Shown here one piece after another: positions 24,601-35,903 of a DNA stretch of 64,000 bases. Source of the DNA: Christensenellaceae bacterium. GTDB taxonomy: Bacteria > Bacillota > Clostridia > Christensenellales > CAG-138. Location of the stretch: contig JAISKB010000006.1 in NCBI GenBank assembly GCA_031261085.1, forward strand, positions 33,049 through 97,048, written 5' to 3'. Position 1 is the first letter of the stretch; the number at the start of each line of letters is the position of its first letter. The notes below the pieces were generated by a model. It ran no database searches, was not told the origin of the DNA, and saw only the letters and a list, made by a program, of their open reading frames with translations. Both the position numbers and the translations under genes were made by a program.

Positions 24601-24924
24601 TTATAGGGCGCCCTCAATCATATCGAAGTACTCCGGCGCGGGGCCCGCGCCCACGCGGTTCTCCAGGCTTTCGCCATCCTTAAAAATATGTATGGCGGGT
24701 ATGCTCATAACGCGGTAGCGTTGTGCCAGCGCCAAATTTTCATCTACATTCACTTTGCAGAAGCGCACCTTGCCATCATATTTTTTCGCCAGCTCCACCA
24801 CCACGGGCTCCATAGACCTGCAAGGCCCGCACCAGGACGCCCAAAAATCGACGAATACCGGCAGTTCACTTTTTAGTACCACTTCTTCAAAGTTGTTTTC
24901 GGTCACATGTAATACTTCAGCCAT
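24601..24924 (-). CDS. trxA: Thioredoxin
   Basis: A 107-residue thioredoxin with the active site WCGPC (C32, C35) in VDFWASWCGPCRSMEP, the conserved IPAIHIFKDGE loop containing the cis-proline, and standard length. It is a cytosolic disulfide reductase working with thioredoxin reductase. Its ATG lies eight bases inside the end of the upstream RseC-like gene, so the two are coupled. An arginine replaces the usual residue after the second active-site cysteine (CGPCRS instead of CGPCKM), a common variant. Confidence 0.96.
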   Translation of the reverse strand: MAEVLHVTENNFEEVVLKSELPVFVDFWASWCGPCRSMEPVVVELAKKYDGKVRFCKVNVDENLALAQRYRVMSIPAIHIFKDGESLENRVGAGPAPEYFDMIEGAL

Positions 24925-25339
24925 CGTTCTCTCTCCTTTTCACAATACTTATCATGCGCGGTTTTAATTCCCGCATGCGCGCGAATTTTGGTTCCAGCCA
25001 CCTAAGCAGCAAATACGCCACGCCGCACAGCAGCACGCCGCCCGCCGCCGCCTGCAGGTCGCCAAACCGCGCGCCCACCAGCACGCCCGCGAGCAGCCCC
25101 GCGAGCGGCACGCCATACGCGAGCGCGCTCGCCTTCACCACGCCGCCGCCATGCAGCGAGATGGCTACCTCGTCGCCCACCCGCGCGCCCAGCGCATTGG
25201 CAAGCTGCACCTCGGCCTCGTTGGAGCCCAGGTGGAAGCAGGCGTTACAATGCCCGCAGGCATCGCTGCGCAGGACGCGCACCGTTGCCACGCCGCCCAA
25301 AACGGCCACCACCTTGCCTGTTTGGCACATATCCTCCAT
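24917..25339 (-). CDS. rseC: RseC/MucC-like membrane protein (SoxR-reducing system family)
   Basis: A 140-residue protein. The N-terminal cytosolic part has the family's cysteine motif CGHCNACFHLG (C28, C31, C34) and a short beta region. Two hydrophobic helices follow at about residues 68-110 (YGVPLAGLLAGVLVGARFGD, VLLCGVAYLLLRW), ending in a basic tail. RseC relatives are linked to the Rnf-type electron-transfer system and to sigma-E regulation in Proteobacteria. In Clostridia the role is not defined. It is placed between aspS and trxA, probably one transcript. Confidence 0.82.
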   Translation of the reverse strand: MEDMCQTGKVVAVLGGVATVRVLRSDACGHCNACFHLGSNEAEVQLANALGARVGDEVAISLHGGGVVKASALAYGVPLAGLLAGVLVGARFGDLQAAAGGVLLCGVAYLLLRWLEPKFARMRELKPRMISIVKRRENDG

Positions 25340-25362
25340 CGAAGCCTCCTAAAGCGCGCGCG

Positions 25363-27150
25363 TTATTCTTTCAATGCCAGGTGCAACTCATCGAGCTGCT
25401 TTTGATCTACCACATCCGGTGCGTCGGTCATAAGGCAGCTCGCGTTTTGCACCTTGGGGAAGGCGATTACATCGCGGATGCTGCTTGCGCCGGTAATCAG
25501 CATCACCAGCCTGTCCAGCCCATAAGCGAGGCCACCGTGCGGCGGCGTGCCATATTTAAACGCCTCCATTAAGAAGCCAAAGCGCCGCCAAGCCTCCTCC
25601 TTGGTAAAGCCCAGCGTTTCGAACATCTTTTCCTGCAGCTCAGGCGAGTGGATACGGATGGAGCCGCCGCCTATCTCGTTGCCGTTCATAACCATGTCGT
25701 ATGCCTTGGCGCGCACCCGGCCCGGGTCGGTATCCATATAATCGATATCCTCATCCATAGGGCTGGTGAAGGGGTGATGCATCGCCATAAAGCGGCCTTC
25801 CTCTTCATCGTACTCGAGCAGGGGGAAGTCCACCACCCACAGCAGGTCGATGCACTGGGGGTCTATCAGCCCCAGCCGCTTGGCCACCTCTTGCCTAAGC
25901 GCGCCCAGGCTGGCGTATACCACGCTGTTTTTGGCATCCGCCACAAACAGCAACAGGTCGCCCTGCTGCGCGCCGGCCAAGCGCTGTACTTCCGCGATTT
26001 GCGCTTCGGATAAGAACTTGGCAAACGAGCATTGCAGCCCGTCCTCCTTAAGCGACATCCAAAGCAGCGCCTTCGCGCGGTAGGTTTTGGCGACCTCGGC
26101 CAGTTCATCGAGCTTTTTGCGGGGGAATTTATCGGCCCCGCCCTTCACGTTGATGCAGCGCACGCTGCCGCCGCCCGCGAGGGCATCGGCGAACATGCCG
26201 AATTCGCTCCCCTTAATGGCCTCGCTCACATCCTGCAGCTCCAGCCCATAGCGGGTATCCGGCTTGTCGGAGCCATATCGATCCATAGCGCTCTGCCAGG
26301 TGATGCGGCGCAGGGGCAGCGGCACGTCATAGTTCAGCGTTTCTTTAAGCAAGCGCGAAATGAAGCCTTCGTTTACCTCCAGCACATCGTCGCGGTCCAC
26401 AAAGCTCATTTCCAGGTCGATTTGCGTAAACTCGGGCTGCCTGTCGGCGCGCAAGTCCTCATCGCGGAAGCAGCGGGCAATTTGCATATAACGGTCGAAG
26501 CCCGAAACCATGAGCAGCTGCTTATACTGCTGCGGGCTTTGGGGCAGGGCATAAAACTCGCCCGGGTGCACGCGGCTGGGCACGAGGTAATCGCGCGCGC
26601 CCTCCGGCGTGGACTTGCACAATATGGGGGTTTCAATTTCGAGGAAACCCTGCTCGGCAAAGTAGTTGCGGGTTACATGGGCAACCTTATCGCGCAATAT
26701 GATGTTGTGCTGCATGCAGGGGCGGCGCAGGTCGAGATAGCGGTACTTTAGGCGCACCTGCTCGGCGGCGTCCAGGTCATCCTGCACATAGATGGGCGGC
26801 GTAGAGGCCACGCCGAGTATTTTCAGCTCTTTTGCCTGCAGCTCATAGGCGCCGGTGGCCATATTTTTGTTGACCATCTTCTCATCGCGCCGACGCAATA
26901 TGCCCTTGACCGCCAGCGTATATTCATTGCGGATGGTTTTGGCCAGCTCAAATACCTCCGCCGAAAGTTCGCTCTCCTGGAAGGTAATCTGCATCACGCC
27001 GGTGCGGTCCCTTAGGCCGATAAAAACCAGCGAGCCCAGGTTGCGCCAGCTATCCGCCCACCCCATCAGCAATACCTCTTCGCCCACCTGCGCCGCGCCG
27101 GGCTGCGCGCAATAGTGCGTGCGCTTCCATCCTTGCAATAATTCTGCCAT
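25363..27150 (-). CDS. aspS: Aspartyl-tRNA synthetase
   Basis: A 595-residue class II synthetase, the normal bacterial AspRS length. An N-terminal OB-fold anticodon domain covers residues 1-110 (HYCAQPGAAQVGEEVLLMGW). The class II catalytic core has RYLDLRRP and FRDEDLRADRQPEFTQID (motif 2), and the motif 3 region reads GGLAYGLDRLVML near the C-terminus. The large GAD insertion typical of bacterial AspRS lies between. It follows hisS on the same strand with a 46-base gap, the usual clostridial hisS-aspS pair. Confidence 0.97.
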   Translation of the reverse strand: MAELLQGWKRTHYCAQPGAAQVGEEVLLMGWADSWRNLGSLVFIGLRDRTGVMQITFQESELSAEVFELAKTIRNEYTLAVKGILRRRDEKMVNKNMATGAYELQAKELKILGVASTPPIYVQDDLDAAEQVRLKYRYLDLRRPCMQHNIILRDKVAHVTRNYFAEQGFLEIETPILCKSTPEGARDYLVPSRVHPGEFYALPQSPQQYKQLLMVSGFDRYMQIARCFRDEDLRADRQPEFTQIDLEMSFVDRDDVLEVNEGFISRLLKETLNYDVPLPLRRITWQSAMDRYGSDKPDTRYGLELQDVSEAIKGSEFGMFADALAGGGSVRCINVKGGADKFPRKKLDELAEVAKTYRAKALLWMSLKEDGLQCSFAKFLSEAQIAEVQRLAGAQQGDLLLFVADAKNSVVYASLGALRQEVAKRLGLIDPQCIDLLWVVDFPLLEYDEEEGRFMAMHHPFTSPMDEDIDYMDTDPGRVRAKAYDMVMNGNEIGGGSIRIHSPELQEKMFETLGFTKEEAWRRFGFLMEAFKYGTPPHGGLAYGLDRLVMLITGASSIRDVIAFPKVQNASCLMTDAPDVVDQKQLDELHLALKE

Positions 27151-27196
27151 CGTGCTTACCTCATAATTTAAGTATTTTAAATTTACGCTTCTTATT

Positions 27197-28465
27197 TTAT
27201 TGGATGCCCGCAGCGCGCACCGCCTGCGCCAGGTCTGCCAAAGGCAGCAGCAATTCCTCGCCGGTACCCATGTTTTTGAGCTTTACGCTGCCCCGCTCCA
27301 GTTCATCCTCGCCCAATATGGCCACAAAGCGGGCATGCAGCTTATCCGCAAACTTGAACTGCGCCTTAAAGCTGCGGCCCACATGGTCGAATTCCGTTTT
27401 TATGCCGCTCTGCCGCAGCTCATCCGCCAAGCGGAACCCCGCCGCGCGCGGAGCATCCCCCAGCGCCGCGATATATACCTTCACGGGCTTGGGCTCGGGT
27501 ATATTCGCGCCGGATTGCTCGGCGATGAGCAGCAGCCTTTCCATACCCATGCCAAAGCCAGTGCCGCACAGCTTGGGCCCGCCCAGCTGCTCTATCAGGC
27601 CATCGTAGCGCCCGCCGCCGCACACGGTGCCATTATACGCATTGCCGCAGGCGACGATTTCGAACACGGTCTTTGTGTAGTAATCGAGCCCCCGCACGAT
27701 GAAAGGATCTACCTCGTAGGGTATATCGAGCGCCGTCAGGCAGGTTTTCAGCTCGGCAAAGTGCGCCTCGCATTCGCCGCACAGGCAATCGAGTATGGTG
27801 GGCGCGCCCGCGCTTATGGCCTTGCACCCGTCTTCTTTACAGTCGAGTATGCGAAGCGGGTTCTTTTCGAACCGGCTTTTGCAGGTTTCGCACAGGCCGT
27901 CATACCGGCTGTGAAGATAGGCGCGCAGCTTATCGTTATATTGCGGGCGGCAATCGGGGCAGCCGATGCTGTTGATGCGCACCGAAAGGCCCTGCACCCC
28001 TGCCCGCGCAAGCAGCGTATGCGCCAAGCGAATGCACTCGGCATCCGCGCTGGCGCGGGGCGCGCCGTATATTTCGACGCCAAACTGATGATGCTCGCGC
28101 AAGCGGCCCGCCTGCGGCTTGTCGTAGCGGAACACCGGGCAGTATAAATAATACATCTTGGTGGGCTGCGCATCGTTAAAAAGGCCGTTTTCCAAAAACA
28201 TGCGCGCCGCGCCGGCCGTCCCCTCGGGCTTGAGCGTGATGGAGCGCTCACCCTTATCGAGGAAGGTATACATCTCCTTTTGCACGATATCGGTGGTATC
28301 CCCCACCCCGCGCAAAAACAGCTCGGTATGCTCAATGACCGGGGTGCGCGTTTCGTAAAAGCCGAAGTCCTCGCACAGTTCCCGGGCCAGCCGTTCGATA
28401 TATTGCCACTTGTAGCTCTCTTTTGGGGTTACATCCTTGGTCCCTTTGGGGGCCTGCATCGCCAT
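27197..28465 (-). CDS. hisS: Histidyl-tRNA synthetase
   Basis: A 422-residue class II synthetase. It starts MAMQAPKGTKDVTPKESYKW, contains motif 2 YCPVFRYDKPQAGRLREHHQ, the histidine-specific IVRGLDYYTKTVFEI and motif 3 GTGFGMGMERL, and ends with the anticodon-binding domain. The ATG at 28465 follows GGAGG with good spacing. In-frame sequence further upstream reads into the divergent promoter region and is not coding. A strong promoter lies about 50-75 bases upstream. Confidence 0.97.
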   Translation of the reverse strand: MAMQAPKGTKDVTPKESYKWQYIERLARELCEDFGFYETRTPVIEHTELFLRGVGDTTDIVQKEMYTFLDKGERSITLKPEGTAGAARMFLENGLFNDAQPTKMYYLYCPVFRYDKPQAGRLREHHQFGVEIYGAPRASADAECIRLAHTLLARAGVQGLSVRINSIGCPDCRPQYNDKLRAYLHSRYDGLCETCKSRFEKNPLRILDCKEDGCKAISAGAPTILDCLCGECEAHFAELKTCLTALDIPYEVDPFIVRGLDYYTKTVFEIVACGNAYNGTVCGGGRYDGLIEQLGGPKLCGTGFGMGMERLLLIAEQSGANIPEPKPVKVYIAALGDAPRAAGFRLADELRQSGIKTEFDHVGRSFKAQFKFADKLHARFVAILGEDELERGSVKLKNMGTGEELLLPLADLAQAVRAAGIQ

Positions 28466-28513
28466 ACTTATCCTCCGCATAGGCGCTTTGTACCGGCGCG
28501 CCAGTGTGGTTTC

Positions 28514-28542
28514 ATTATACAGCCGCACTATCAAAAAATCAA
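28514..28542 (-). promoter_or_regulatory. Sigma-A-type promoter for hisS-aspS
   Basis: On the minus strand TTGATT and a perfect TATAAT are 17 bases apart, about 50 bases upstream of the hisS start. Confidence 0.7.
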
Positions 28543-28590
28543 ACGATACGTTGCCGCGCGCCGCTGGCAAGCATTTATGCATCATTGATG

Positions 28591-28619
28591 TTGCAAACGC
28601 GAGAAAACGCGCGTATAAT
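28591..28619 (+). promoter_or_regulatory. Sigma-A-type promoter for the ATP synthase operon
   Basis: TTGCAA (28591-28596), a 17-base spacer and a perfect TATAAT (28614-28619) lie 43 bases upstream of the first atp gene. Confidence 0.85.
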
Positions 28620-28661
28620 TTAGTTCGGCAAATGGCTAGGCTAACTACAAGGAGGCGGAAA

Positions 28662-28952
28662 ATGCTGGCAATCGCATGGGGTTTGGCCTGCGGCGCGGGC
28701 GCATACGCGCTTTTGGCGCGCACGGCAAAGCTGCTGCATACCGCACCGGAGCGGGCAATTTTGCCTTTGATTTTGAATATGCTGGTAATTGGCCTGTGTC
28801 TGGCGGCCTGCGCATTGGTAGCCCCCAAGCAATTATACCTTGCGGGCAGCGCGCTATCGGGCACGCTGGCGCTATGCGCCATAGCGCGTTACCTATATAA
28901 TAGGCGCCGCACCCGCCACGATGCAAACGGAGAGGATACACGGGATGTCTAA
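28662..28952 (+). CDS. atpI: ATP synthase subunit I-like membrane protein
   Basis: A 96-residue protein with about four hydrophobic segments and a short basic C-terminal tail, starting at the ATG after AAGGAGG. It is first in the ATP synthase operon and overlaps atpB by eight bases. AtpI proteins are poorly conserved helpers in assembly of the c-ring or in magnesium uptake. The call rests mainly on position, size and topology rather than on a clear sequence signature. Confidence 0.68.
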   Translation: MLAIAWGLACGAGAYALLARTAKLLHTAPERAILPLILNMLVIGLCLAACALVAPKQLYLAGSALSGTLALCAIARYLYNRRRTRHDANGEDTRDV

Positions 28953-29811
28953 TATGCTCATTTCAACTGGGGTTTTGACGCTTGCGCTGGGCTGCGCCCT
29001 GGCGGGCTTCCTTATACGCAAGCACAGCCCGAAAAAGAAAAAAAAGACGCTCGGCATGCTGCTGCTCGTGCTCGGCCTATGGCTGTTTTGCGTGAAAGGC
29101 ATAGGCATGGTGTTTGGCCCGGCTGAAAGCCATGGCTTCACGGTGGATATTATGCCCGGGCGCGTCAGCCTGCTGGGCCTTTCGCTCAGCAGTACGGTCG
29201 TCATCACCTGGGGCATTATGGTGGTGCTCATCGCCCTCGCCGCGCTGCTGCGCATACTCGTTGTGCCCCGCATGCAGGAGGTGCCCCACGGCGTGCAAAA
29301 CGTGCTGGAGCTTGCCGTAGGCGGCATTGGCGACTATGCTTCCTCGCAGGCGGGCAATCGCGTAGGCAGACGCGTTTCTTCTTATTTATTCACGCTGTGC
29401 TTGCTGATGATTTCCAGCGCTATGGCAGAACTGCTGGACCTGCGCGCGCCCACCAGCGACATCACCATGACGCTGGCCATGGCCTTGATCACCTTCTTTT
29501 TGCTCAACTATTACGGCCTGCGCGAAAAGGGGTTTATAGGCCGCATCAAGGCGCTTGGGTCCCCCACCCCCATCGTGTTCCCCTTCCGCGTCATCAGCGA
29601 CATAGCGGTGCCGGTATCCTTGGCCTGCCGGTTGTTTGGCAACATGCTGGGCGGTATGATCATCATAGACCTGTTGTACAACACGATGGGCCACGCGGCC
29701 GTGGGGCTCCCCGGCGTGGTAGGCGTATATTTCAACATCGCCCACCCGCTGATACAAACGTTTATCTTCGTAACGCTCACGCTTACGTTTATACGCGAAG
29801 CGGCCGAATAA
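28945..29811 (+). CDS. atpB: F1Fo ATP synthase subunit a
   Basis: A 288-residue polytopic membrane protein that forms the ion half-channels beside the c-ring. The essential arginine is present in SLACRLFGNMLGG (R229), followed by the last helix pair with FNIAHPLIQTFIFVTLTLTF. The N-terminal part is longer than usual, with an extra helix and a KKKKK loop before the segment GFTVDIMPGRVS. The ATG at 28945 is chosen because GGAGAGG lies nine bases upstream. Another ATG eight codons earlier has no such site. Confidence 0.92.
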   Translation: MSNMLISTGVLTLALGCALAGFLIRKHSPKKKKKTLGMLLLVLGLWLFCVKGIGMVFGPAESHGFTVDIMPGRVSLLGLSLSSTVVITWGIMVVLIALAALLRILVVPRMQEVPHGVQNVLELAVGGIGDYASSQAGNRVGRRVSSYLFTLCLLMISSAMAELLDLRAPTSDITMTLAMALITFFLLNYYGLREKGFIGRIKALGSPTPIVFPFRVISDIAVPVSLACRLFGNMLGGMIIIDLLYNTMGHAAVGLPGVVGVYFNIAHPLIQTFIFVTLTLTFIREAAE

Positions 29812-29859
29812 GCCCGCCTCGCCCAAACTACGACAACATAATTTTTGGAGGGATTTTTT

Positions 29860-30081
29860 ATGAACAGCAACTTACCTTTCGCCGTAGCGCTCTGCCTGCT
29901 ATCCTGCGTAACCGCTTCTATTGCCATGGGGCTTGCCACCTGCAAGGCGGTGGAAGCCGTTGCCCGCCAGCCCGAAGCATCGGGCAAGATTACATCCATG
30001 CTGCTCATGGGGTTGGCGCTCACCGAATCCACCGCCATATACGGCTTTGTGACGGGCCTCATCATGATGCTCACGGCCTAA
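29860..30081 (+). CDS. atpE: F1Fo ATP synthase subunit c (divergent)
   Basis: A 73-residue two-helix proteolipid that makes the rotor ring. The polar loop ARQPEASG is standard, and the ion-carrying glutamate is E56 in LALTESTAIYG. Helix 1 is unusual: the family's alternating glycine motif is nearly gone, leaving one glycine (G24) among T, S, A and C. There are also three cysteines (C12, C16, C28). The glutamine that helps bind Na+ in sodium-type rings is M23, so proton coupling is more likely despite the E-S-T triad. GGAGGG precedes the ATG at 29860. Confidence 0.93.
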   Translation: MNSNLPFAVALCLLSCVTASIAMGLATCKAVEAVARQPEASGKITSMLLMGLALTESTAIYGFVTGLIMMLTA

Positions 30082-30111
30082 GCCGCACCACCAAGAAAGA
30101 AGGTATTGCAC

Positions 30112-30588
30112 ATGGATTTGCATCCTGTGGATATAGTACTGCACATAATCAACATCGGCGTTTTATACTTTGTGCTCACGCGGCTGCTCTATAACCCCGT
30201 GCGCAAGTTTATGGATGCGCGGGCTGCCCGCGTCGCCGGTGATTTGGAGCATGCCGCCCTCGCAAGCGCGCAGGCCGATCAGCTCAAGGCGTCTTATGAC
30301 GCGCAGCTTGCCACCGCGCAGGCCGAGGTGGATAGGCTGCTGCTCGAAGGCAGCCACAAGGCCCACGAATCGGTCGTCGCCATCACCGACCAGGCGCATA
30401 AGGATGCGCGCGCCATTTTGGACGCCGCCCGCGCCGAAGCCGCGCAGGAGCAAACCGAGGCGGTGGGCAAGCTCAAAACACAAATTGCCGGCATGGCGGT
30501 GGATATCGCCACCCAAATGCTGGGCCGCGAGGTGCGTCAAGAGGATAACGACCACATCATCGACGCATTTTTCGAGCAGCGGCGCTAA
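30112..30588 (+). CDS. atpF: F1Fo ATP synthase subunit b
   Basis: A 158-residue peripheral-stalk subunit. One N-terminal transmembrane helix (IVLHIINIGVLYFVLTRLLY) leads into a long charged, alanine-rich helical region (residues 35-135) with coiled-coil character, ending near the C-terminal segment IATQMLGREVRQED that contacts subunit delta. The ATG at 30112 fits the AAGAAGG site better than the TTG two codons earlier. Encoded between subunits c and delta as in most bacteria. Confidence 0.92.
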   Translation: MDLHPVDIVLHIINIGVLYFVLTRLLYNPVRKFMDARAARVAGDLEHAALASAQADQLKASYDAQLATAQAEVDRLLLEGSHKAHESVVAITDQAHKDARAILDAARAEAAQEQTEAVGKLKTQIAGMAVDIATQMLGREVRQEDNDHIIDAFFEQRR

Positions 30589-30600
30589 AGGAGGCGGCTT

Positions 30601-30831
30601 ATGATACAGGATGCCGTACTGAAGATTGCCGGGCCCATGAAGCCGGAGGTTATACGCGCGCTGGAACACAGGTTTGAGAGCCTGCTCCACGATTCCATCG
30701 AGTTCCACATAGAGCAGGATCCCTCGCTGATAGGCGGGTTTGCGGCCTATATCAACGGCACCGTATACGATACCAGCCTTTTGACGCAGCTCAAGCAGAT
30801 GCGCAAATATCTTACATCCGCGGATGAATGA
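30601..30831 (+). CDS. atpH: F1Fo ATP synthase subunit delta, C-terminal domain only (76 aa)
   Basis: The protein has only 76 residues, while bacterial delta subunits have about 175-185. What remains is the C-terminal OSCP portion: IEFHIEQDPSLIGGFAAYIN, then GTVYDTSLLTQLKQMRKYL, matching the usual DPxLIGGxxxxIxxxxxDxSxxxxLxxL pattern. The N-terminal helical bundle that clamps the top of the alpha subunits is missing. A strong AAAGGAGG lies six bases before the ATG, and the 12-base gap after atpF leaves no room for a lost 5' part. The short form therefore appears genuine rather than frameshifted. Confidence 0.85.
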   Translation: MIQDAVLKIAGPMKPEVIRALEHRFESLLHDSIEFHIEQDPSLIGGFAAYINGTVYDTSLLTQLKQMRKYLTSADE

Positions 30832-30838
30832 GGAACAC

Positions 30839-32359
30839 ATGCAATCACTTGAATCGATAGGTTCTTACCTGCAAAACAAGATACATAGCTTTGAGGCCGG
30901 CAATGCCAGCGTATACGAATATGGCACGGTGCACAGCGCCTCCGACGGCATTGCGCGCATCAGCGGCCTTACGAAGCGGCGCTACGGCGAGCTGATTTCC
31001 TTTGGGAGCGACACATTTGGCATCGCCATGGAGCTGAGCGACGACGATATGGGCGTGGTGCTGGTGAACAATGCGGATTCCGTCGTGACCGGCGCCATGG
31101 TGCGCGGCACCGGCCACATTGTGGATGTACCCACCGGCAAGGCGCTGCTGGGCCGCGTGATAGACCCTATAGGCCGCCCGCTGGATGGTAAACCGCTAAA
31201 CCCCGGCGGCTTCAGGCCGCTCGAGTGTCCAGCCCCCGCCATTATGGATAGGGCGGCGGTAAACGAGCCGCTGCAAACGGGCATCCTCTCCATCGACAGC
31301 ATGATCCCCATCGGCAAGGGGCAGCGCGAGCTCATCATTGGCGACAGGCAAACGGGCAAAACCGCCATAGCCCTAAGCGCCATGCTCAACCAAAGCCCGC
31401 AGGGCGTTATATGCGTCTATTGCGCCATCGGCCAAAAGGCTTCTACCGTGGCGCAGTTTGTGCACACGCTCACCGAAAGGGGCGCCATGAAAAACTGTGT
31501 GGTGGTGAGCGCCACGGCCTCCACCGGGGCCGCCATGCAATACCTTGCGCCGTATGCGGCCTGCTCCATTGCCGAAAGCTTTATGCTCGAGGGCAAGGAT
31601 ACGCTGGTGGTATACGATGATTTGAGCAAGCACGCCGCCAGCTATCGCGCCATGAGCCTGCTTTTGCACAGGCCGCCGGGACGCGAAGCCTACCCGGGCG
31701 ATGTGTTTTACCTGCACAGCCGCCTGCTGGAGCGCGCGGCCAAGATGAGCGCGGAAAAGGGCGGCGGCTCCATGACGGCGCTGCCCATAGTCGAAACCAT
31801 GGCCGGGGATATTTCCGCCTATATCCCAACCAACGTTATATCCATCACCGATGGACAGATTTATTTGGAGAGCGAGCTGTTTAACGCGGGCGTGCGCCCG
31901 GCGGTCAACATCGGGCTTTCCGTATCCCGCGTGGGGCGCGTTGCGCAGCCCGCGGCCATCCAAAAGGTGAGCGGCCAGCTGCGGCTCAATTTGGCGCAGT
32001 ACCGCGAAATGGCGATTTTTGCGCAGTTTGGTTCGGATATCGACAGCGCCACCAAGCAGCTGTTAAGCAAGGGCGAGCGGCTTACCGAGCTTTTGAAGCA
32101 AAGCCAAAGCGCCGTGTTTAAGCTAAGCGAGCAAACGGCGGTGCTGGCCGCCTACAACGCGGATGTGTTTAAGTCCGTGCCGGTAGATGAGGTGATGCGG
32201 GTGCGGGATGCGCTGCTGGACTATTTATGGGATCAGTGCCGCTACGCCATGGCCGCTATCGACAGCAGCGGCGCGCTTTCGACTAAGACCGAAGGTGTTT
32301 TGAACAAGGCGTTCGCCGCGTTTGCGCAGGCCTATGCCGCCGACGCCAAAAAGGATTAG
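30839..32359 (+). CDS. atpA: F1Fo ATP synthase subunit alpha
   Basis: A 506-residue non-catalytic nucleotide-binding subunit of F1. The beta-barrel N-terminus is followed by Walker A GDRQTGKT, the conserved CIYC-like VICVYCAIGQKAST, VVYDDLSKHAASYR, and the alpha arginine-finger region VGLS-type VNIGLSVSRVG. The ATG at 30839 with GAGGA upstream is favoured. An ATG five codons earlier overlaps the atpH stop and is also possible. The length is close to the family norm. Because delta is short here, the alpha N-terminus, its normal binding partner, deserves comparison. Confidence 0.95.
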   Translation: MQSLESIGSYLQNKIHSFEAGNASVYEYGTVHSASDGIARISGLTKRRYGELISFGSDTFGIAMELSDDDMGVVLVNNADSVVTGAMVRGTGHIVDVPTGKALLGRVIDPIGRPLDGKPLNPGGFRPLECPAPAIMDRAAVNEPLQTGILSIDSMIPIGKGQRELIIGDRQTGKTAIALSAMLNQSPQGVICVYCAIGQKASTVAQFVHTLTERGAMKNCVVVSATASTGAAMQYLAPYAACSIAESFMLEGKDTLVVYDDLSKHAASYRAMSLLLHRPPGREAYPGDVFYLHSRLLERAAKMSAEKGGGSMTALPIVETMAGDISAYIPTNVISITDGQIYLESELFNAGVRPAVNIGLSVSRVGRVAQPAAIQKVSGQLRLNLAQYREMAIFAQFGSDIDSATKQLLSKGERLTELLKQSQSAVFKLSEQTAVLAAYNADVFKSVPVDEVMRVRDALLDYLWDQCRYAMAAIDSSGALSTKTEGVLNKAFAAFAQAYAADAKKD

Positions 32360-32362
32360 CCC

Positions 32363-35053
<2,691 letters not shown>

Positions 35054-35073
35054 GGTATGATCCGCAAGGGTTA

Positions 35074-35098
35074 AAAAAAGTGGCTGAGCCACTTTTTT
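35074..35098 (+). terminator. Terminator of the ATP synthase operon
   Basis: The stem AAAAAAGTGGC / GCCACTTTTTT with a TGA loop and T run lies 21 bases after atpC. Confidence 0.92.
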
Positions 35099-35132
35099 GT
35101 TTTTGCCCCCCGCCGCGCCGCAGGCTGCAAGC

Positions 35133-35867
35133 CTATAGCTTTACCCACATCGCGGGGCGCACCGCGCCATCCGGGGTGTTGGCGGGGTAGCCTTCACGGC
35201 TCACCTCGCCGCGTTCGTTTACAATGGCCACGCAGCCTTGCCGCATGCCGGGCGTGCGAAGCCACCACCAATAAAACTTGTTGTAATAATCGCCGTGCAG
35301 CCCCCTTCTGGCCCTTTCCCACACCCGCGTGGAATCGACATCGGTTGCGGACCACGACAAGCCGCTGCCGCGCCCCTGCAGATATGCGTCGAATTCTTCG
35401 ACGCTGGGCAGAAAAACCTTCTCCGTTCCCAAATCGCCCGTGCCAGGGGCCGACACAATGCGTGCCTGCTCCGCATCGGTAAAGCCATCTAAAAACGCCC
35501 CGTTCAGCCATGCCTGCAGCGAGCAATCCTGCCAGTCATTGGCCGCCCCCGTTTCGTCAAAAGCCATAAACGGCAGCGCGCAGGGCGACGTCATCACCAG
35601 CAGGGCATTATCTCCGTCATAATCCACCACTATCCAGCGGTATCCGCCGAATGGATAGCCATTCGCCTTCGTGTATTCCGCACATGCCGCCTCATATTCT
35701 CCGGCCGCAATCAGCGCTTCCGCCTTGCGAACATGCGCCGCCTCCGAGGATCCTGTCAGCCATCCTACCAGCCCAAACAATCCGCCCGCGCATAGGCCTG
35801 CCGCCAAAACGATCACCAAATACAGCCGCAACACTGTTTTCAGTTCTTTCTTTTGCTCTGCTTTCAT
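35133..35867 (-). CDS. DUF6273-like protein with N-terminal membrane anchor
   Basis: A 244-residue protein. A short cytosolic start is followed by one transmembrane helix (LYLVIVLAAGLCAGGLFGLV), a short helical repeat (KAEALIAAGEYEAACAEYTK, like a single TPR) and a domain of about 170 residues with YRWIVVDYDGDNALLVM, SLQAWLNGAFLDGFTDAEQA and WWWLRTPGMRQGCVAIVNER. The domain pattern matches DUF6273, found in many clostridial surface proteins and of unknown function. It converges on the ATP synthase operon and follows a lipoprotein gene on the same strand. Confidence 0.72.
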   Translation of the reverse strand: MKAEQKKELKTVLRLYLVIVLAAGLCAGGLFGLVGWLTGSSEAAHVRKAEALIAAGEYEAACAEYTKANGYPFGGYRWIVVDYDGDNALLVMTSPCALPFMAFDETGAANDWQDCSLQAWLNGAFLDGFTDAEQARIVSAPGTGDLGTEKVFLPSVEEFDAYLQGRGSGLSWSATDVDSTRVWERARRGLHGDYYNKFYWWWLRTPGMRQGCVAIVNERGEVSREGYPANTPDGAVRPAMWVKL

Positions 35868-35903
35868 TTTTTTATTTGGATACCCCTGCCCGCAGCGGCC
35901 GCT

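Noticed and set aside
28158..28588. Possible T-box or other riboswitch before hisS-aspS
   Set aside because: Only about 45 bases separate the mapped-by-eye promoter from the hisS start, too short for a T-box, and no conserved T-box sequence was seen.
29397..30194. A 265-codon frame overlapping atpB, atpE and atpF
   Set aside because: It runs in another frame through three clearly recognised genes and has histidine/arginine-rich shadow composition.
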